Below, piece by piece: positions 23,937-32,650 of a stretch of DNA of 48,827 nucleotides (the first letter of the stretch is position 1; every line of letters begins with the position of its first letter). The stretch spans positions 1-48,827 of the forward strand of contig MEWP01000167.1 in NCBI GenBank assembly GCA_001775395.1, given 5' to 3'. The position numbers and the translations under genes are program-made. The DNA is from a candidate division Zixibacteria bacterium RBG_16_53_22 (GTDB lineage Bacteria; Zixibacteria; MSB-5A5; UBA10806). Below the pieces are notes generated by a model. It ran no database searches and was not told the DNA's origin. It saw only the letters and a program-made list of their open reading frames with translations.

Positions 23937-26900
23937 CGAACTTCACATCCTTCAATTTATATCTCAACTTGTCTATATCTTCGTTTCGGAGATGATATGT
24001 ATTGTGTATCTCCCGGTTGTTTTTCCCGGAGATGATAGCTCCGAGGGCCGATATCTCGGCGGGGGATTCGGGAATATAACCGTGGTTCATCCACAAAGCC
24101 CCCAGAACGTTTTGAACTTTGACGCCCCCCTTCCACTGGTGATGTGGGACCTTCAATATGTTCGGTTTGACAACGGCGTTTAAATAATTTCTCTCAACGA
24201 CCCACGACGGCTGCCCAAATGCATATACGACCGACCGGGACATCCCTGTGGGGTCCACATATCGGGCTTCTCCTTGCATGGTCTCCTTGGCCTGCTGGTG
24301 AAACCAGAGTTGATTGTGGGTGATATCCTTCAGGTATTCGGAGAACGGTGAATACTTGAGCCAATGCATTGATGTTCTTGGAGAGAATGGGGCGCACACA
24401 GATATGGCGACCCGTCGGTCACAATGAACTCCCATGGTCTTCGTGCCCCGGTGATGGCGACTATCGAGGTTGGGGTACTTGGGACGAAGAATGCCCATTA
24501 TTACATTTTCCGTTTCAATGGTCGGGAATAGTATAGATACATTTTCTTGTCCGTGGACCCTAATCACCATCTCAATGAAATCTAACAAATATTGACGGTA
24601 TTTGGGCTTCAGAACATCGGACGCCCGTATATGGATGCTATCAGGGATGATGACGAATTGGGTGTATATATTCGCCCGGTCCCCGATGTTATGATGGGTC
24701 CACGCCCCGCCGAACAGTTTATCGAGAGGGATGATTGGGGGGATGATATCGAGGGCGATAATCTTGGCCCCGACGGTCGCACTATTGAGGTATCCGACCG
24801 TCTTGGGGGCAATCTTGACGGTCACCCGTGCTTCGTATGATATCGACGGGTCATTGCAGAATATCCATTCGAGTTCGGTCCCCAACTCGATGAGCTCGTA
24901 GATACGGAGAAGGGCCTGATTATCGTGGATAGCCTTAAGGTATGCTGTCTTTTCAACGAGCTTGAACGCCTTTTTTATCTGTTCAAGCTCGTCGATAGTC
25001 ATGGTTCTCTCGAACCGGAATACGTTGCGTTGGGGGTCATCAATAACTATCTTGTAGTTCTGTTCGATTTCGCCCCGGACCTGCTTGTAGACCTCATCGA
25101 TGGTTGATATCTTTGCGGCCAGTCGGTCCCTTGGGGATTTACCGCCTCCGTCAATCCACTTCATTCGGCCAAGGCGTTCGAGTATGTACTGTTGGATGAA
25201 CCCGGCCTCCTTTTTCATATCATCTATCCAACTGAAATTCAACGACGGGTCGGTTTTATGTTTCGACCATATCGGGACCTCGGTCTCGGGGGTCTCGAAG
25301 TACGAGGACACCTCATCGAGGACGAATATTTTTCTAGATGTTACCATCTGGAATATAGGTGTGAACATCCAGTCGTCAGCGTTCGCAGATATTCTATTCC
25401 ATTTCTTATTCGTTAGAATTATGATATTCCAAAACCTTTCATTCCTTTTGATGGTTTGATATCCACATATTCCGAAGTCCTCGTCGGCGGCCCCGTAAAG
25501 GACATTGGGTTCTATGTCAGCAACAAATTGGTCCTTGTATGGGCAATCCGAGCAACTGGGCTTATTGACGTATGGTATGATTTCCATCGCAGATAGGTCG
25601 CCTTCTTCGACCCCGTGGATGTCTCGGTTGGCCTTAATGAGCTTGCGGAGCTTTAGGCACGATTCTCGAATGTCGGGGATATAACATGCGTATGCTTCGT
25701 ATCCCTTATGTTTAGACAATTTCAATATACTATTCCATGTATCCTTGATGATAGATATACGGGGGACGAGGACGACAGCCTGTTCTTTGGCCCTGATAAT
25801 CGCCATCCCAATCCCCGTGGTCTTCCCACTTCGGGCCGCTCCGAGGACGGACTTACTTCCGTCCGTCGATATGAGCTGGTCGAAGAATGCCTCGGCCTCC
25901 TCCGGTGTCTTGAATTTGGTGACCTCTGGGACCTCCAATTTGAGAGGGGGTTCGACATCGGATGGACGCTTCCGACCACATGGACCGGGGCAACAGTAGT
26001 AGTTCGACGACGAGTTCTGGAAGACCCGGCACATGCAGTTTTTCTTAAGGGGGAAATGGTATGCGAGTTGGCGTTGGAGTTCACCAACATTGGCGAGGTC
26101 CTCGGCATCGCAGACATGACGGGCGAAGAATGCGGCAGCATCCTCGACTTTGTATCCCATGGCGTTGATGGCAACCGCAAGAACGGCACGAGGCCAATAT
26201 GTATGGCGACAAGCATCAATGGCCCTTTTCAGACAAGGCCGGTCCATGATGCGTTCATATATTTCCTTGGTGACTTCAGATGGTTGTGGTATATCAAAAT
26301 CAGGTTTAATGCCGGTGGATGGCTTAGATTTTATAGATGGGACGGGAGGCGTCCCATCAACCCATACCTCATCTCCTACTTCAAGGGCGATGGCCTCGGC
26401 GTCGTTTTGGGTTATGCCTCCGAACACAGATATTGCCATTTTCCAATCATCTTCAGTCGGCGGTCTCGTATGAATGTAATCGACCATATCATCCGTAACT
26501 GGGAGCTCGAAGTAACCCGGACGGTTCGCCTTGTCTTGATGTCGAGAGAACGGGACTTTGACCACGATGCCATTGCCCGATATAATCAAGGTCTCGCATT
26601 CGACCCCATCTTTCGTGTATGTGTCGATGTCCTGACGGACCCATCCATGATTCGAGAGTACTTTGTCCTGCCAAGATGCCACGACGGTAGCGGGTAATGG
26701 GTCCTTGAGATAAACGGTAAGACGAAATCCTTTTTTTCCGGTATATGAAATGAGAACAGAAAATCCTCGGGACATCAAAAATTTACGAATATCTAATGCG
26801 GCTTTCCCTGCCGCATCGACCCTCCCAGAGCAGTCGAAATCGAATGTTGCGAACGCCTGTTGATGGATATATGCCCCATCACGGTATTCGTACATCGAAA

Positions 26901-27126
26901 CGGCAGTCGGTTCGCCACGCATCAATCGTTCAGCGAACCGGGACATGGAAAGGTTTTCATGCACACGGGACCAATGCCATTTTCCATTTTTTTCAAGGGG
27001 AATGGCATACGCTCTCGACGGTATATCCATATAGGAGGCAAGTGCCTCGGCCACTCCGAGAGGGATAAAATCGCCCAATGTCCCACTCCACAACCCATTT
27101 TTTCGGGGGATTGTCATTATAATCAA
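23929..27126 (-). CDS. Primase-helicase fusion: AEP primase, PriL-CTD-like, Fe-S superfamily 2 helicase
   Basis: A 1065-aa protein with three parts. Residues about 90-210 resemble the archaeo-eukaryotic primase catalytic domain: FDFD (95-98), a SYTGKKGFRLTVYL strand pair where PriS has SxH, and VKVPFSRHQDKAN (189-201). Residues about 295-385 resemble the Fe-S PriL C-terminal domain (RPCLKRAIDACRHTYWPRAV, cysteines at 298, 364/366, 378/379, 383). From about 425 comes an XPD/Rad3-like helicase: Walker A GAARSGKTT (429-437), cysteines at 481, 490, 525 and 528 as a likely second Fe-S site, VLDEVSS (602-608) and a motif-VI-like QGEARYVDP. It probably primes and unwinds DNA at the element's origin. 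Confidence 0.85.
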   Translation of the reverse strand: MIIMTIPRKNGLWSGTLGDFIPLGVAEALASYMDIPSRAYAIPLEKNGKWHWSRVHENLSMSRFAERLMRGEPTAVSMYEYRDGAYIHQQAFATFDFDCSGRVDAAGKAALDIRKFLMSRGFSVLISYTGKKGFRLTVYLKDPLPATVVASWQDKVLSNHGWVRQDIDTYTKDGVECETLIISGNGIVVKVPFSRHQDKANRPGYFELPVTDDMVDYIHTRPPTEDDWKMAISVFGGITQNDAEAIALEVGDEVWVDGTPPVPSIKSKPSTGIKPDFDIPQPSEVTKEIYERIMDRPCLKRAIDACRHTYWPRAVLAVAINAMGYKVEDAAAFFARHVCDAEDLANVGELQRQLAYHFPLKKNCMCRVFQNSSSNYYCCPGPCGRKRPSDVEPPLKLEVPEVTKFKTPEEAEAFFDQLISTDGSKSVLGAARSGKTTGIGMAIIRAKEQAVVLVPRISIIKDTWNSILKLSKHKGYEAYACYIPDIRESCLKLRKLIKANRDIHGVEEGDLSAMEIIPYVNKPSCSDCPYKDQFVADIEPNVLYGAADEDFGICGYQTIKRNERFWNIIILTNKKWNRISANADDWMFTPIFQMVTSRKIFVLDEVSSYFETPETEVPIWSKHKTDPSLNFSWIDDMKKEAGFIQQYILERLGRMKWIDGGGKSPRDRLAAKISTIDEVYKQVRGEIEQNYKIVIDDPQRNVFRFERTMTIDELEQIKKAFKLVEKTAYLKAIHDNQALLRIYELIELGTELEWIFCNDPSISYEARVTVKIAPKTVGYLNSATVGAKIIALDIIPPIIPLDKLFGGAWTHHNIGDRANIYTQFVIIPDSIHIRASDVLKPKYRQYLLDFIEMVIRVHGQENVSILFPTIETENVIMGILRPKYPNLDSRHHRGTKTMGVHCDRRVAISVCAPFSPRTSMHWLKYSPFSEYLKDITHNQLWFHQQAKETMQGEARYVDPTGMSRSVVYAFGQPSWVVERNYLNAVVKPNILKVPHHQWKGGVKVQNVLGALWMNHGYIPESPAEISALGAIISGKNNREIHNTYHLRNEDIDKLRYKLKDVKFDG

Positions 27127-27232
27127 CGTTATATATTAATCTTTGGCTAAAATGTTTAAACAAATGTTTAACCGGGTCGAAAAAAAAATACATGGAAACA
27201 TTGAAATACCACGGGAGGTATATGGTTGACCA
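27127..27232. promoter_or_regulatory. Divergent regulatory region with TGTTTAAAC direct repeats
   Basis: Between the primase-helicase (minus) and the AbrB gene (plus) lie TGTTTAAAC at 27153-27161 and TGTTTAAC at 27165-27172, spaced 12 bases start to start. TATA-like TTATATATTAA lies at 27129-27139. The same TTTAAAC motif covers the start of another AbrB gene at 46.2 kb, so these may be AbrB operator sites. Confidence 0.55.
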
Positions 27233-27427
27233 ATGAAATCCAAGAAGCCCAAGAAAATAATGACGGATGTGTGTCGAGCACGAAGCAATGGACCGACATC
27301 ACTGGTCATAACGATAAAAAAATCTATCGTCAATGAAATGAATATCGAACCAGACGACCATCTCATCATCACGTTCAAAAAAATCTCAATGGACAAGATA
27401 CTGGCAAAGGCATTGAAATCAAGGTGA
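27233..27427 (+). CDS. AbrB-like transcription factor
   Basis: A 64-aa protein. A Lys-rich N-terminus is followed by a swapped-hairpin AbrB pattern: SNGPTSLVITIKKSIVNEMN, then IEPDDHLIITFKKI. It carries the typical strand, helix, D-D/H-x-hydrophobic turn and final strand. Proteins of this type act as dimeric regulators or as the antitoxin half of toxin-antitoxin pairs; no toxin gene is adjacent. It lies between the replication promoter region and the OB-fold gene, so it probably controls both directions. Confidence 0.75.
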   Translation: MKSKKPKKIMTDVCRARSNGPTSLVITIKKSIVNEMNIEPDDHLIITFKKISMDKILAKALKSR

Positions 27428-27478
27428 CATAAATATCGTGGCGCAACATCTCACCACGAAAAAGGTGACGGAGTAGGC

Positions 27479-27544
27479 ATGATGGTCATAGCCCCGTCGG
27501 GGCTTGATATGAACAGGTGTCAGAACAGGCGTATAAACAGGTGA
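27479..27544 (+). CDS. Possible leader peptide containing three 12-bp repeats
   Basis: A 21-codon open frame (MMVIAPSGLD start) ends TGA 4 bases before the OB-fold gene start. It contains the hairpin GCCCC-GTC-GGGGC (27491-27503) and three direct repeats, AACAGGTG, AACAGGCG and AACAGGTG, at 27512, 27524 and 27536. It could be a leader peptide, or the repeats could be protein-binding iterons with no translation. The repeats are clear; the peptide is speculative. Confidence 0.35.
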   Translation: MMVIAPSGLDMNRCQNRRINR

Positions 27545-27548
27545 TGAT

Positions 27549-28853
27549 ATGGGAGAAGACTACGGTAAGGACTATGATGCATTCAAAACTGCGTGTGTAG
27601 GAGTAGGATTGACTGACGTGACGGAGGAGGAATGGAAGGCCCATTCCCCGTCTCCGTCGAACGCCCGCCACTGGGGTCTAATGACGGCGGCCCGACGCAT
27701 CAAGAACGCTCGAAGGGGCGTCGGCATCCCGAAGAATTTGAAGGTCGCCGTGGGATATCCGCTTGGGGGAAGGGAATATGTCCCCGGCGACGGTAACCTC
27801 GACAGTAGCTGGAAGCAGTTTATTCCAGTTCTGACCAAGGACGGCCTTATCGAGGTGGACACCGAGGGCGAGTACAAGGGACAGCATGGGGCCAAGTCGG
27901 AAATACGGTTCGAGGAAAGCACGACGCCCCGGAAGGATGGAGATGGTTTCTACACCAACAGGACCATACAGGAGGTCATTGTTGGGAAGGAATCAATCCC
28001 ACTTTCGACCCTACGGGCTCGTGTGCTCGGCATCGACGACCTGACAAGGGATATGCTCAAGACCCCAGTCATCGTATCCGGCATCATCGGGGACAGGTTC
28101 TACCCTGAGAAGATATTCGAGGACCGCAAGCCGGTTGACGAGTGGCCGTGCTGGCTCAACGAGAACCCGTGCTTCCAGTTCGATATGGCTGGGTCTCAGA
28201 GCATCCTCAAGGTCCGGTTTACCCCGAGGAAGATATCCAGAGCCGTAATCGAGGTCAAGGACTTCAACGATGTTGCGAGGGGAGGCAACATGGCGAATGT
28301 GGCCCAGTCGTTCGCAGGGACCCCGGTCATGGTAGTCGGCGTCTTGTCGAGATGGGAGGATGCTAGGTCTGCCCACGGCAAGAACTTCCTCCAGTTGATA
28401 GCGACCGCCATGTTCGAGATACCGACGGCCCCGGAGCATGTCAAACTGGGTGGTGACCCAGCCGAGGAAGACAAGGTGTTCGCCCAGAAGTTCGAGGGCG
28501 ACGATGATGTCAAGCCCGTCCCGGCCCCAACGCCCATACAGGCCCCGCCCGTGGCTCCCGCACCGTCTCCGGTTGCCCCGACGCCTCCGACCACGATGCC
28601 ATCGACCCCGCCTCCGCAGGCCCCCGTAGAACCAAAGCCAATAGCCCCAGCAAAGGCCCCATCTTCCGTTCAGGCACGAACGGCGTCAATCAGGGAGGGC
28701 GTGAGGAAGGCAGCCGAGGTCCTTGGAGGCATCGACAAGGTGACCGTCCAGAACGCCATCGAGGTCAACAAGGCCGTATGGGTATGGGGTCCCTCGGCCC
28801 AGACCATACAGGTCGCCATCGACCGTGAGAAGGAAAAATCGGCCAAGAAGTAG
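27549..28853 (+). CDS. OB-fold protein, possible RPA/SSB-like single-strand DNA binder
   Basis: A 434-aa protein. Residues about 80-310 are beta-rich, and one stretch (PVMVVGVLSRWEDARSAHG followed by FLQLIATAMFEI) has the strand-turn-strand pattern of an OB fold. A Pro/Ala linker of about 50 residues follows, then a helical C-terminal domain (about 375-434). The length and arrangement (nucleic-acid domain, flexible linker, small interaction domain) resemble replication protein A or SSB. Its neighbours (possible annealing protein, UvsW-like helicase, nuclease) support a replication or repair role. The family match is tentative. Confidence 0.6.
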   Translation: MGEDYGKDYDAFKTACVGVGLTDVTEEEWKAHSPSPSNARHWGLMTAARRIKNARRGVGIPKNLKVAVGYPLGGREYVPGDGNLDSSWKQFIPVLTKDGLIEVDTEGEYKGQHGAKSEIRFEESTTPRKDGDGFYTNRTIQEVIVGKESIPLSTLRARVLGIDDLTRDMLKTPVIVSGIIGDRFYPEKIFEDRKPVDEWPCWLNENPCFQFDMAGSQSILKVRFTPRKISRAVIEVKDFNDVARGGNMANVAQSFAGTPVMVVGVLSRWEDARSAHGKNFLQLIATAMFEIPTAPEHVKLGGDPAEEDKVFAQKFEGDDDVKPVPAPTPIQAPPVAPAPSPVAPTPPTTMPSTPPPQAPVEPKPIAPAKAPSSVQARTASIREGVRKAAEVLGGIDKVTVQNAIEVNKAVWVWGPSAQTIQVAIDREKEKSAKK

Positions 28854-28865
28854 GAGGTGATACCA

Positions 28866-29450
28866 ATGAACGAAGACGAAGAAATCCAGAAGGCCCTCCG
28901 TGAAGATGAACTACCACCACCTCCCCCGAACCCCGGCATCAACAAGTCCAAGATGCCGGACCCGGCGACCGTTGGGTCTGTCCCACAGGACGCTTCCGCA
29001 TACGAGCTCATGGACCGAAGGGACGAGGAACAGATACTTGCCGAGCTTGGAGAACTACCCGCCGATGTCCTGAACACGATGGTCTATTCGTTCAAGATGG
29101 ATGGCCGTGATGTGACGGGGCTGTCGTGGATTGGCGTCAAGACACTCGTGGTCGAGCTCGGTCAGTATTCAATCGAGGACCTGAAGGTCGAGGAGACCCC
29201 AGAGACATACCGATGCATCGCCAAGGCCATCGACAAAAAGGCCCAGGTGACGATGTACGGGACCGCCGAACAGGATAAGATGATGCGATTTAAGGATAAC
29301 GAACGGAAGGACCCGTTCGCCCTCCAAAAAGCGTCGTCCAAAGCCCAACGCAATGCATTCATGGCGGTCCTCCCCAAGGGCATCGTCGAGGAGTTCAAGA
29401 AGAAATGCCTCGCCGTTAATCCGAGGGGTCCGAGGGTCGCATACCGATGA
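28866..29450 (+). CDS. Possible single-strand annealing/recombination protein
   Basis: A 194-aa protein starting at ATG 28866 after AGGAGGTGATACCA. Residues about 55-170 form one domain ending in ALQKASSKAQRNAFMAVLPK. This helix resembles the K-x-x-S-K-A-x-R-N-A signature seen in several phage and archaeal proteins assigned to Rad52-like annealing families. It sits between an OB-fold protein and a UvsW-like helicase, as annealing proteins often do. The N-terminus is disordered and Pro-rich. I give the function as probable only. Confidence 0.5.
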   Translation: MNEDEEIQKALREDELPPPPPNPGINKSKMPDPATVGSVPQDASAYELMDRRDEEQILAELGELPADVLNTMVYSFKMDGRDVTGLSWIGVKTLVVELGQYSIEDLKVEETPETYRCIAKAIDKKAQVTMYGTAEQDKMMRFKDNERKDPFALQKASSKAQRNAFMAVLPKGIVEEFKKKCLAVNPRGPRVAYR

Positions 29451-29459
29451 GGGGGTTTC

Positions 29460-30821
29460 GTGATAAGGCTCATCGCCAATGGTAACTCCGTATTCATTTA
29501 CGGAGACCCTATTCGGGTAAAAAAAGTCCGGTCCAGCGTCGAGCCTATCATGAAATTCCGACCCAAGGGGTTCGAGTACAGCGAGAAGTACAAATCGGGG
29601 GAATGGGATGGCACGATATCTCTCTACAAGAAATTTACAAATTCATTCCCCCGTGGTTTTTTGAATGAGGTTTTTACTATCCTCGAATTATCTGAGATTG
29701 AGTACGAATTTATTGACGGGACCCAACTCGGAAAATTCCTTCCTGTTGAAGTGGGTCCCCTTCCAATGACCCTTCGACCCTATCAATCATATGCCGTTGA
29801 ACAAGCGATAAACATGAAGCGTGGGGTCATATGCCTCCCGACGGGAACGGGTAAGACCCTATGCGCCGCCGAGATTATCCGCCGTCTCGGTTTAACGACC
29901 GTTGTATATGTTCACAAGCTCGAATTGTTGCATCAATGGACGGACACCCTCGCCGGACTGTTCAACATGCCCAAGACCGAAATCGGGATGGTCGGGAATG
30001 GCGTGGTCATCCTGAAACCGATAACAATCGCCATGGTCCAGACGGTAGGACGCCTCCCATCGGCCCTGTTTACGGACTTCGGTGTGACAATATTCGACGA
30101 GACGCACCATGTCGCCGCAGATAGTGTTTATGAAATTTCATCCGAATCCAAGAGCCCGTATCTGTTCGGCCTATCGGCAACCCCATACCGGGCCGACGGG
30201 AAGGACAAGATGATTGCCGGGGGTGTGGGTGATTTCATCGTCAACTACGGCCTCACCGAGATGATTGATAAAGGATACCTCGCCAAGCCGTCGGTGACAA
30301 TATATAAAACCGTCCCTCAGAGCTATCCCCGATGGATGAAGTTCGCTGATGTCTATCGGGATTATATCGTTGATAATGCTCATCGAAACAACCTCGTATC
30401 TGGCATCGTGAAGTACTATGCCGACCGGGGCATGACCGTATATGTCCACGTCAAACAAGTCCGTCACGGAGAGGTCCTGCACCGTCTTATCCCCGACGCC
30501 ATGTGGATACACGGGAAGCACAATACCATCACGAGGCAGACCGCAATCCATAAATTTTCCAAGGAAGGTGGCGTTCTGATATCGACGTTACTTGGGGAGG
30601 GCGTCGATGTGCCGGGGATGGATGTCCTAGTCCTCGCATGTGGTGGCTTATCTGAGGTCTTCGTTCGGCAGCTCATCGGTCGGGTCCTGCGGATAACGGT
30701 CGATAAAAAGAAGGTTGTCATCGTGGACTTCGACGACATGGCCCGCCATCTGGCCGACCATGCCCAGGAGAGAGAACGGATTTACAGGAGCGAAAAGGCA
30801 TTCGAGGTGAGGATAATATGA
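29460..30821 (+). CDS. UvsW/XPB-like superfamily 2 DNA helicase
   Basis: A 453-aa helicase with a GTG start behind GAGGGGG. Residues 1-100 form an N-terminal domain with KYKSGEWDGTISLYKK, like UvsW and related branch-migration helicases. Motifs are clear: LRPYQSYAVEQA (Q-like), PTGTGKT at 127-133, DETHH at 213-217, SATPYRADGK near 237, and the motif VI sequence RQLIGRVLR near 405. It probably unwinds or remodels recombination and stalled-fork intermediates of the viral genome. It belongs to the 27.5-33.9 kb replication operon. Confidence 0.9.
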   Translation: MIRLIANGNSVFIYGDPIRVKKVRSSVEPIMKFRPKGFEYSEKYKSGEWDGTISLYKKFTNSFPRGFLNEVFTILELSEIEYEFIDGTQLGKFLPVEVGPLPMTLRPYQSYAVEQAINMKRGVICLPTGTGKTLCAAEIIRRLGLTTVVYVHKLELLHQWTDTLAGLFNMPKTEIGMVGNGVVILKPITIAMVQTVGRLPSALFTDFGVTIFDETHHVAADSVYEISSESKSPYLFGLSATPYRADGKDKMIAGGVGDFIVNYGLTEMIDKGYLAKPSVTIYKTVPQSYPRWMKFADVYRDYIVDNAHRNNLVSGIVKYYADRGMTVYVHVKQVRHGEVLHRLIPDAMWIHGKHNTITRQTAIHKFSKEGGVLISTLLGEGVDVPGMDVLVLACGGLSEVFVRQLIGRVLRITVDKKKVVIVDFDDMARHLADHAQERERIYRSEKAFEVRII

Positions 30822-30988
30822 CCAAGAAAAGGTCGGCGAAGATAAAAAGATGTGACCATTGCTCATTTTTCAATGAATGTCCTTGCGAATGCGGTTGGGG
30901 ATATTGCTATTCGTTGGGACAGTTTGTTGAAACTGAAACAAATCCCGACAAATTTGACAATGGGCCATGTGAAGACTACGACCCCTGA
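30818..30988 (+). CDS. Tiny cysteine-rich zinc protein
   Basis: A 56-aa protein with cysteines at residues 12, 15, 21, 23, 25, 30 and 51 (CDHC, then CPCECGWGYC). It starts in an ATGA overlap with the helicase gene. It is probably a zinc-binding protein. Function unknown. Confidence 0.65.
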   Translation: MTKKRSAKIKRCDHCSFFNECPCECGWGYCYSLGQFVETETNPDKFDNGPCEDYDP

Positions 30989-30999
30989 AGGTGAAAATA

Positions 31000-31140
31000 A
31001 TGAGAGACGACCGACCACTCAAGGCGCTGAAAGCATATTTAGACCTCAAGGAAATTGATATAGAACTATTTGGAAAAAACGAACTACCGATTATATGGAG
31101 AATCAAATTGTTTATTCATATTATATGGAGGGCATGGTAA
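31000..31140 (+). CDS. Small hydrophobic-tailed protein
   Basis: A 46-aa protein starting MRDDRPLKAL after GGTGAAAATA. The last 20 residues (LPIIWRIKLFIHIIWRAW) form a hydrophobic but Arg/Lys-containing helix, likely amphipathic and membrane-associated. Its existence rests on the ribosome binding site and tight spacing. Confidence 0.5.
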   Translation: MRDDRPLKALKAYLDLKEIDIELFGKNELPIIWRIKLFIHIIWRAW

Positions 31141-31159
31141 TCGAAATGGAGAATGTCAA

Positions 31160-31426
31160 ATGACGATAAAATGCGACGCTGATTGTGAGTTCAATAAGAA
31201 TGGTGAGTGTCAGTCCTTTTCTATCACCATCGAGGTCGAGGAAGAGTACGGACATCCGGTATGTCAAACATTGAAACGCCCCCCGAAGAAACCGATGACC
31301 GAAGAGGAGATTGCTCACACCTTGGAAAGGATAAAGGATATGATTGAGAATCCTCCGAATGCTGACCGGCTCTATGTAAACCCAGAAACGGGAGATGTAA
31401 CAGATGGAAAGAAAATCCGACGATAA
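31160..31426 (+). CDS. Small cysteine-containing protein
   Basis: An 88-aa protein starting MTIKCDADCEFNKNGEC after GGAGAATG. Cysteines at 5, 9, 17 and 35 may bind a metal. The C-terminal half is a charged helix (TEEEIAHTLERIKDMIEN). It overlaps the start of the nuclease gene by 23 bases. Function unknown. Confidence 0.65.
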   Translation: MTIKCDADCEFNKNGECQSFSITIEVEEEYGHPVCQTLKRPPKKPMTEEEIAHTLERIKDMIENPPNADRLYVNPETGDVTDGKKIRR

Positions 31427-32090
31427 AGGAATCCGGTGGTACACCATCGCCGGTGGGGCTCAACTCCCGTCAGTGACCAGTATCCTCCATAATTTCCTCC
31501 CCGAACCACCCGCTTTGGCTGCGTGGAAGGCCCGACCAACGGCTACCGCCGACCTGAAGTTCGCCGCTACCCTCGGGACTATCGCCCACTATCGGATAGC
31601 GACCATATTCGCTGAGGCGTTTCACCTCCCGATGGTGGACCTCGAACTCGACAAGGACGCCCCCCCTTTAGACTATGACCTCATCAACGGGGTCAAGATG
31701 GCTATGGTGGCGTTCGCCAAGATGATGCAGAAGCACGAGCTCATCCCGCATATCATCGAGCATTCGACGTGGCATCAAGAAATGATGTATGCCGGGACCG
31801 TCGATTTCCTCGGGGACCTTGATGGCGTCCCGTCGCTAATCGATTTCAAGACCTCGCCGCAGGTCCGAGATAGTCACCGGGCGCAGGTGGTCGCCTACAA
31901 GAGGGCGGTTCTGAGCCATCCCGACGCAAGGTTTAAACCCCAACAAGCCGTCGTCATTGTCGTGTCGCCCGTGAATGGATTCAAGGTCGAGGTCGTGAAG
32001 GACGAAGATGCCGCATGGGACCTTTTCTGGACGGCGTTCGACAACTTCCAGAAGGCCCATCGACCGAAGGACCGATGGTGCAACCGATGA
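31404..32090 (+). CDS. PD-(D/E)XK nuclease, Cas4/RecB-like
   Basis: A 228-aa protein. Motif GTVDFLGDLDG (Asp134) followed by SLIDFKTS (Asp147, Lys149) is the D...(D/E)xK active site, with a conserved Glu/His region before it (HIIEHSTWHQEMMY). The final helix with SHRAQVVAYKRAV matches motif IV (Q-x3-Y) of Cas4/RecB-type exonucleases. There is no Cys cluster, so an Fe-S version is unlikely. Its place after the UvsW-like helicase and possible annealing protein suggests end resection in recombination. No cas gene is nearby. Confidence 0.85.
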   Translation: MERKSDDKGIRWYTIAGGAQLPSVTSILHNFLPEPPALAAWKARPTATADLKFAATLGTIAHYRIATIFAEAFHLPMVDLELDKDAPPLDYDLINGVKMAMVAFAKMMQKHELIPHIIEHSTWHQEMMYAGTVDFLGDLDGVPSLIDFKTSPQVRDSHRAQVVAYKRAVLSHPDARFKPQQAVVIVVSPVNGFKVEVVKDEDAAWDLFWTAFDNFQKAHRPKDRWCNR

Positions 32091-32221
32091 ACGACACAAA
32101 TTGGAATATCTATCGATGTCACGATTGTCATGCTATGTGGAAGACGCCACCACACGTCGAGGTCTTCGCCTGCCCATCGTGTATATCAAAAAATTTCGAG
32201 GATATAACACCGGGGAAATAA
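32087..32221 (+). CDS. Zinc ribbon mini-protein
   Basis: A 44-aa protein made almost entirely of a zinc ribbon: CHDC and CPSC about 20 residues apart. It starts at ATG 32087 in an ATGA overlap with the nuclease stop. Function unknown. Confidence 0.7.
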   Translation: MNDTNWNIYRCHDCHAMWKTPPHVEVFACPSCISKNFEDITPGK

Positions 32222-32222
32222 T

Positions 32223-32441
32223 ATGAAGAAGGTTGAGGAGCCCAAAGTTGAACGCCCCAAGGAAGTCCCGTTCCTATGCTGGCCTCCGGGCACGGAACCC
32301 ACTGATAAGAAGGAATGGCGAAAGTTCGCCCCGGTCGTTGTGTGGGCCATCGATGCAAGATTGGCCCGGAAGCGTCTCAAGGATTCCATCACGGATGCCG
32401 ATGACTGGGAAATCGAGATGTGCCCGAAGGTGATACCATGA
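32223..32441 (+). CDS. Small hypothetical protein
   Basis: A 72-aa protein, Lys/Pro-rich at the N-terminus, then helical (FAPVVVWAIDARLARKRLKD). Two isolated cysteines. It begins 1 base after the previous stop and overlaps the next gene by ATGA. No family is recognised. Confidence 0.6.
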   Translation: MKKVEEPKVERPKEVPFLCWPPGTEPTDKKEWRKFAPVVVWAIDARLARKRLKDSITDADDWEIEMCPKVIP

Positions 32442-32647
32442 ATAAGAAGGGGACAAAGCCGTGCATGAACTGTGGTCGCGCCATTGGATATACCATCAAT
32501 TTTGACCAATCCAATCACGAGGCCCCCGTCCTGTTCTGTTCTCTAAAATGCTTCAAGGAATTTGCGAGAACGCCAAAGAGAGGAGGCATACGAATAGTCA
32601 AAGGGACCATCGATGCCGTCGAAGAGCAACTGAAGAAGGAGGGATGA
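32438..32647 (+). CDS. Zinc-binding protein (MYM/ribbon-like)
   Basis: A 69-aa protein with CMNCGRAIGY and VLFCSLKCFKEF, a C-x2-C...C-x3-C arrangement like MYM-type or TRASH-type fingers. The start at 32438 overlaps the preceding stop. A helical tail follows the finger. Possible protein-protein or nucleic-acid contact; function unknown. Confidence 0.7.
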   Translation: MNKKGTKPCMNCGRAIGYTINFDQSNHEAPVLFCSLKCFKEFARTPKRGGIRIVKGTIDAVEEQLKKEG

Positions 32648-32650
32648 CCG

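Noticed and set aside
25708-26697. Plus-strand frame of 329 codons
   Set aside because: It is antisense to the primase part of the 1065-aa protein, which has clear catalytic motifs.
31404-32090. Cas4 of a CRISPR system
   Set aside because: The PD-(D/E)XK nuclease lacks the Cas4 cysteine cluster, and no repeat-spacer array or other cas gene is present.
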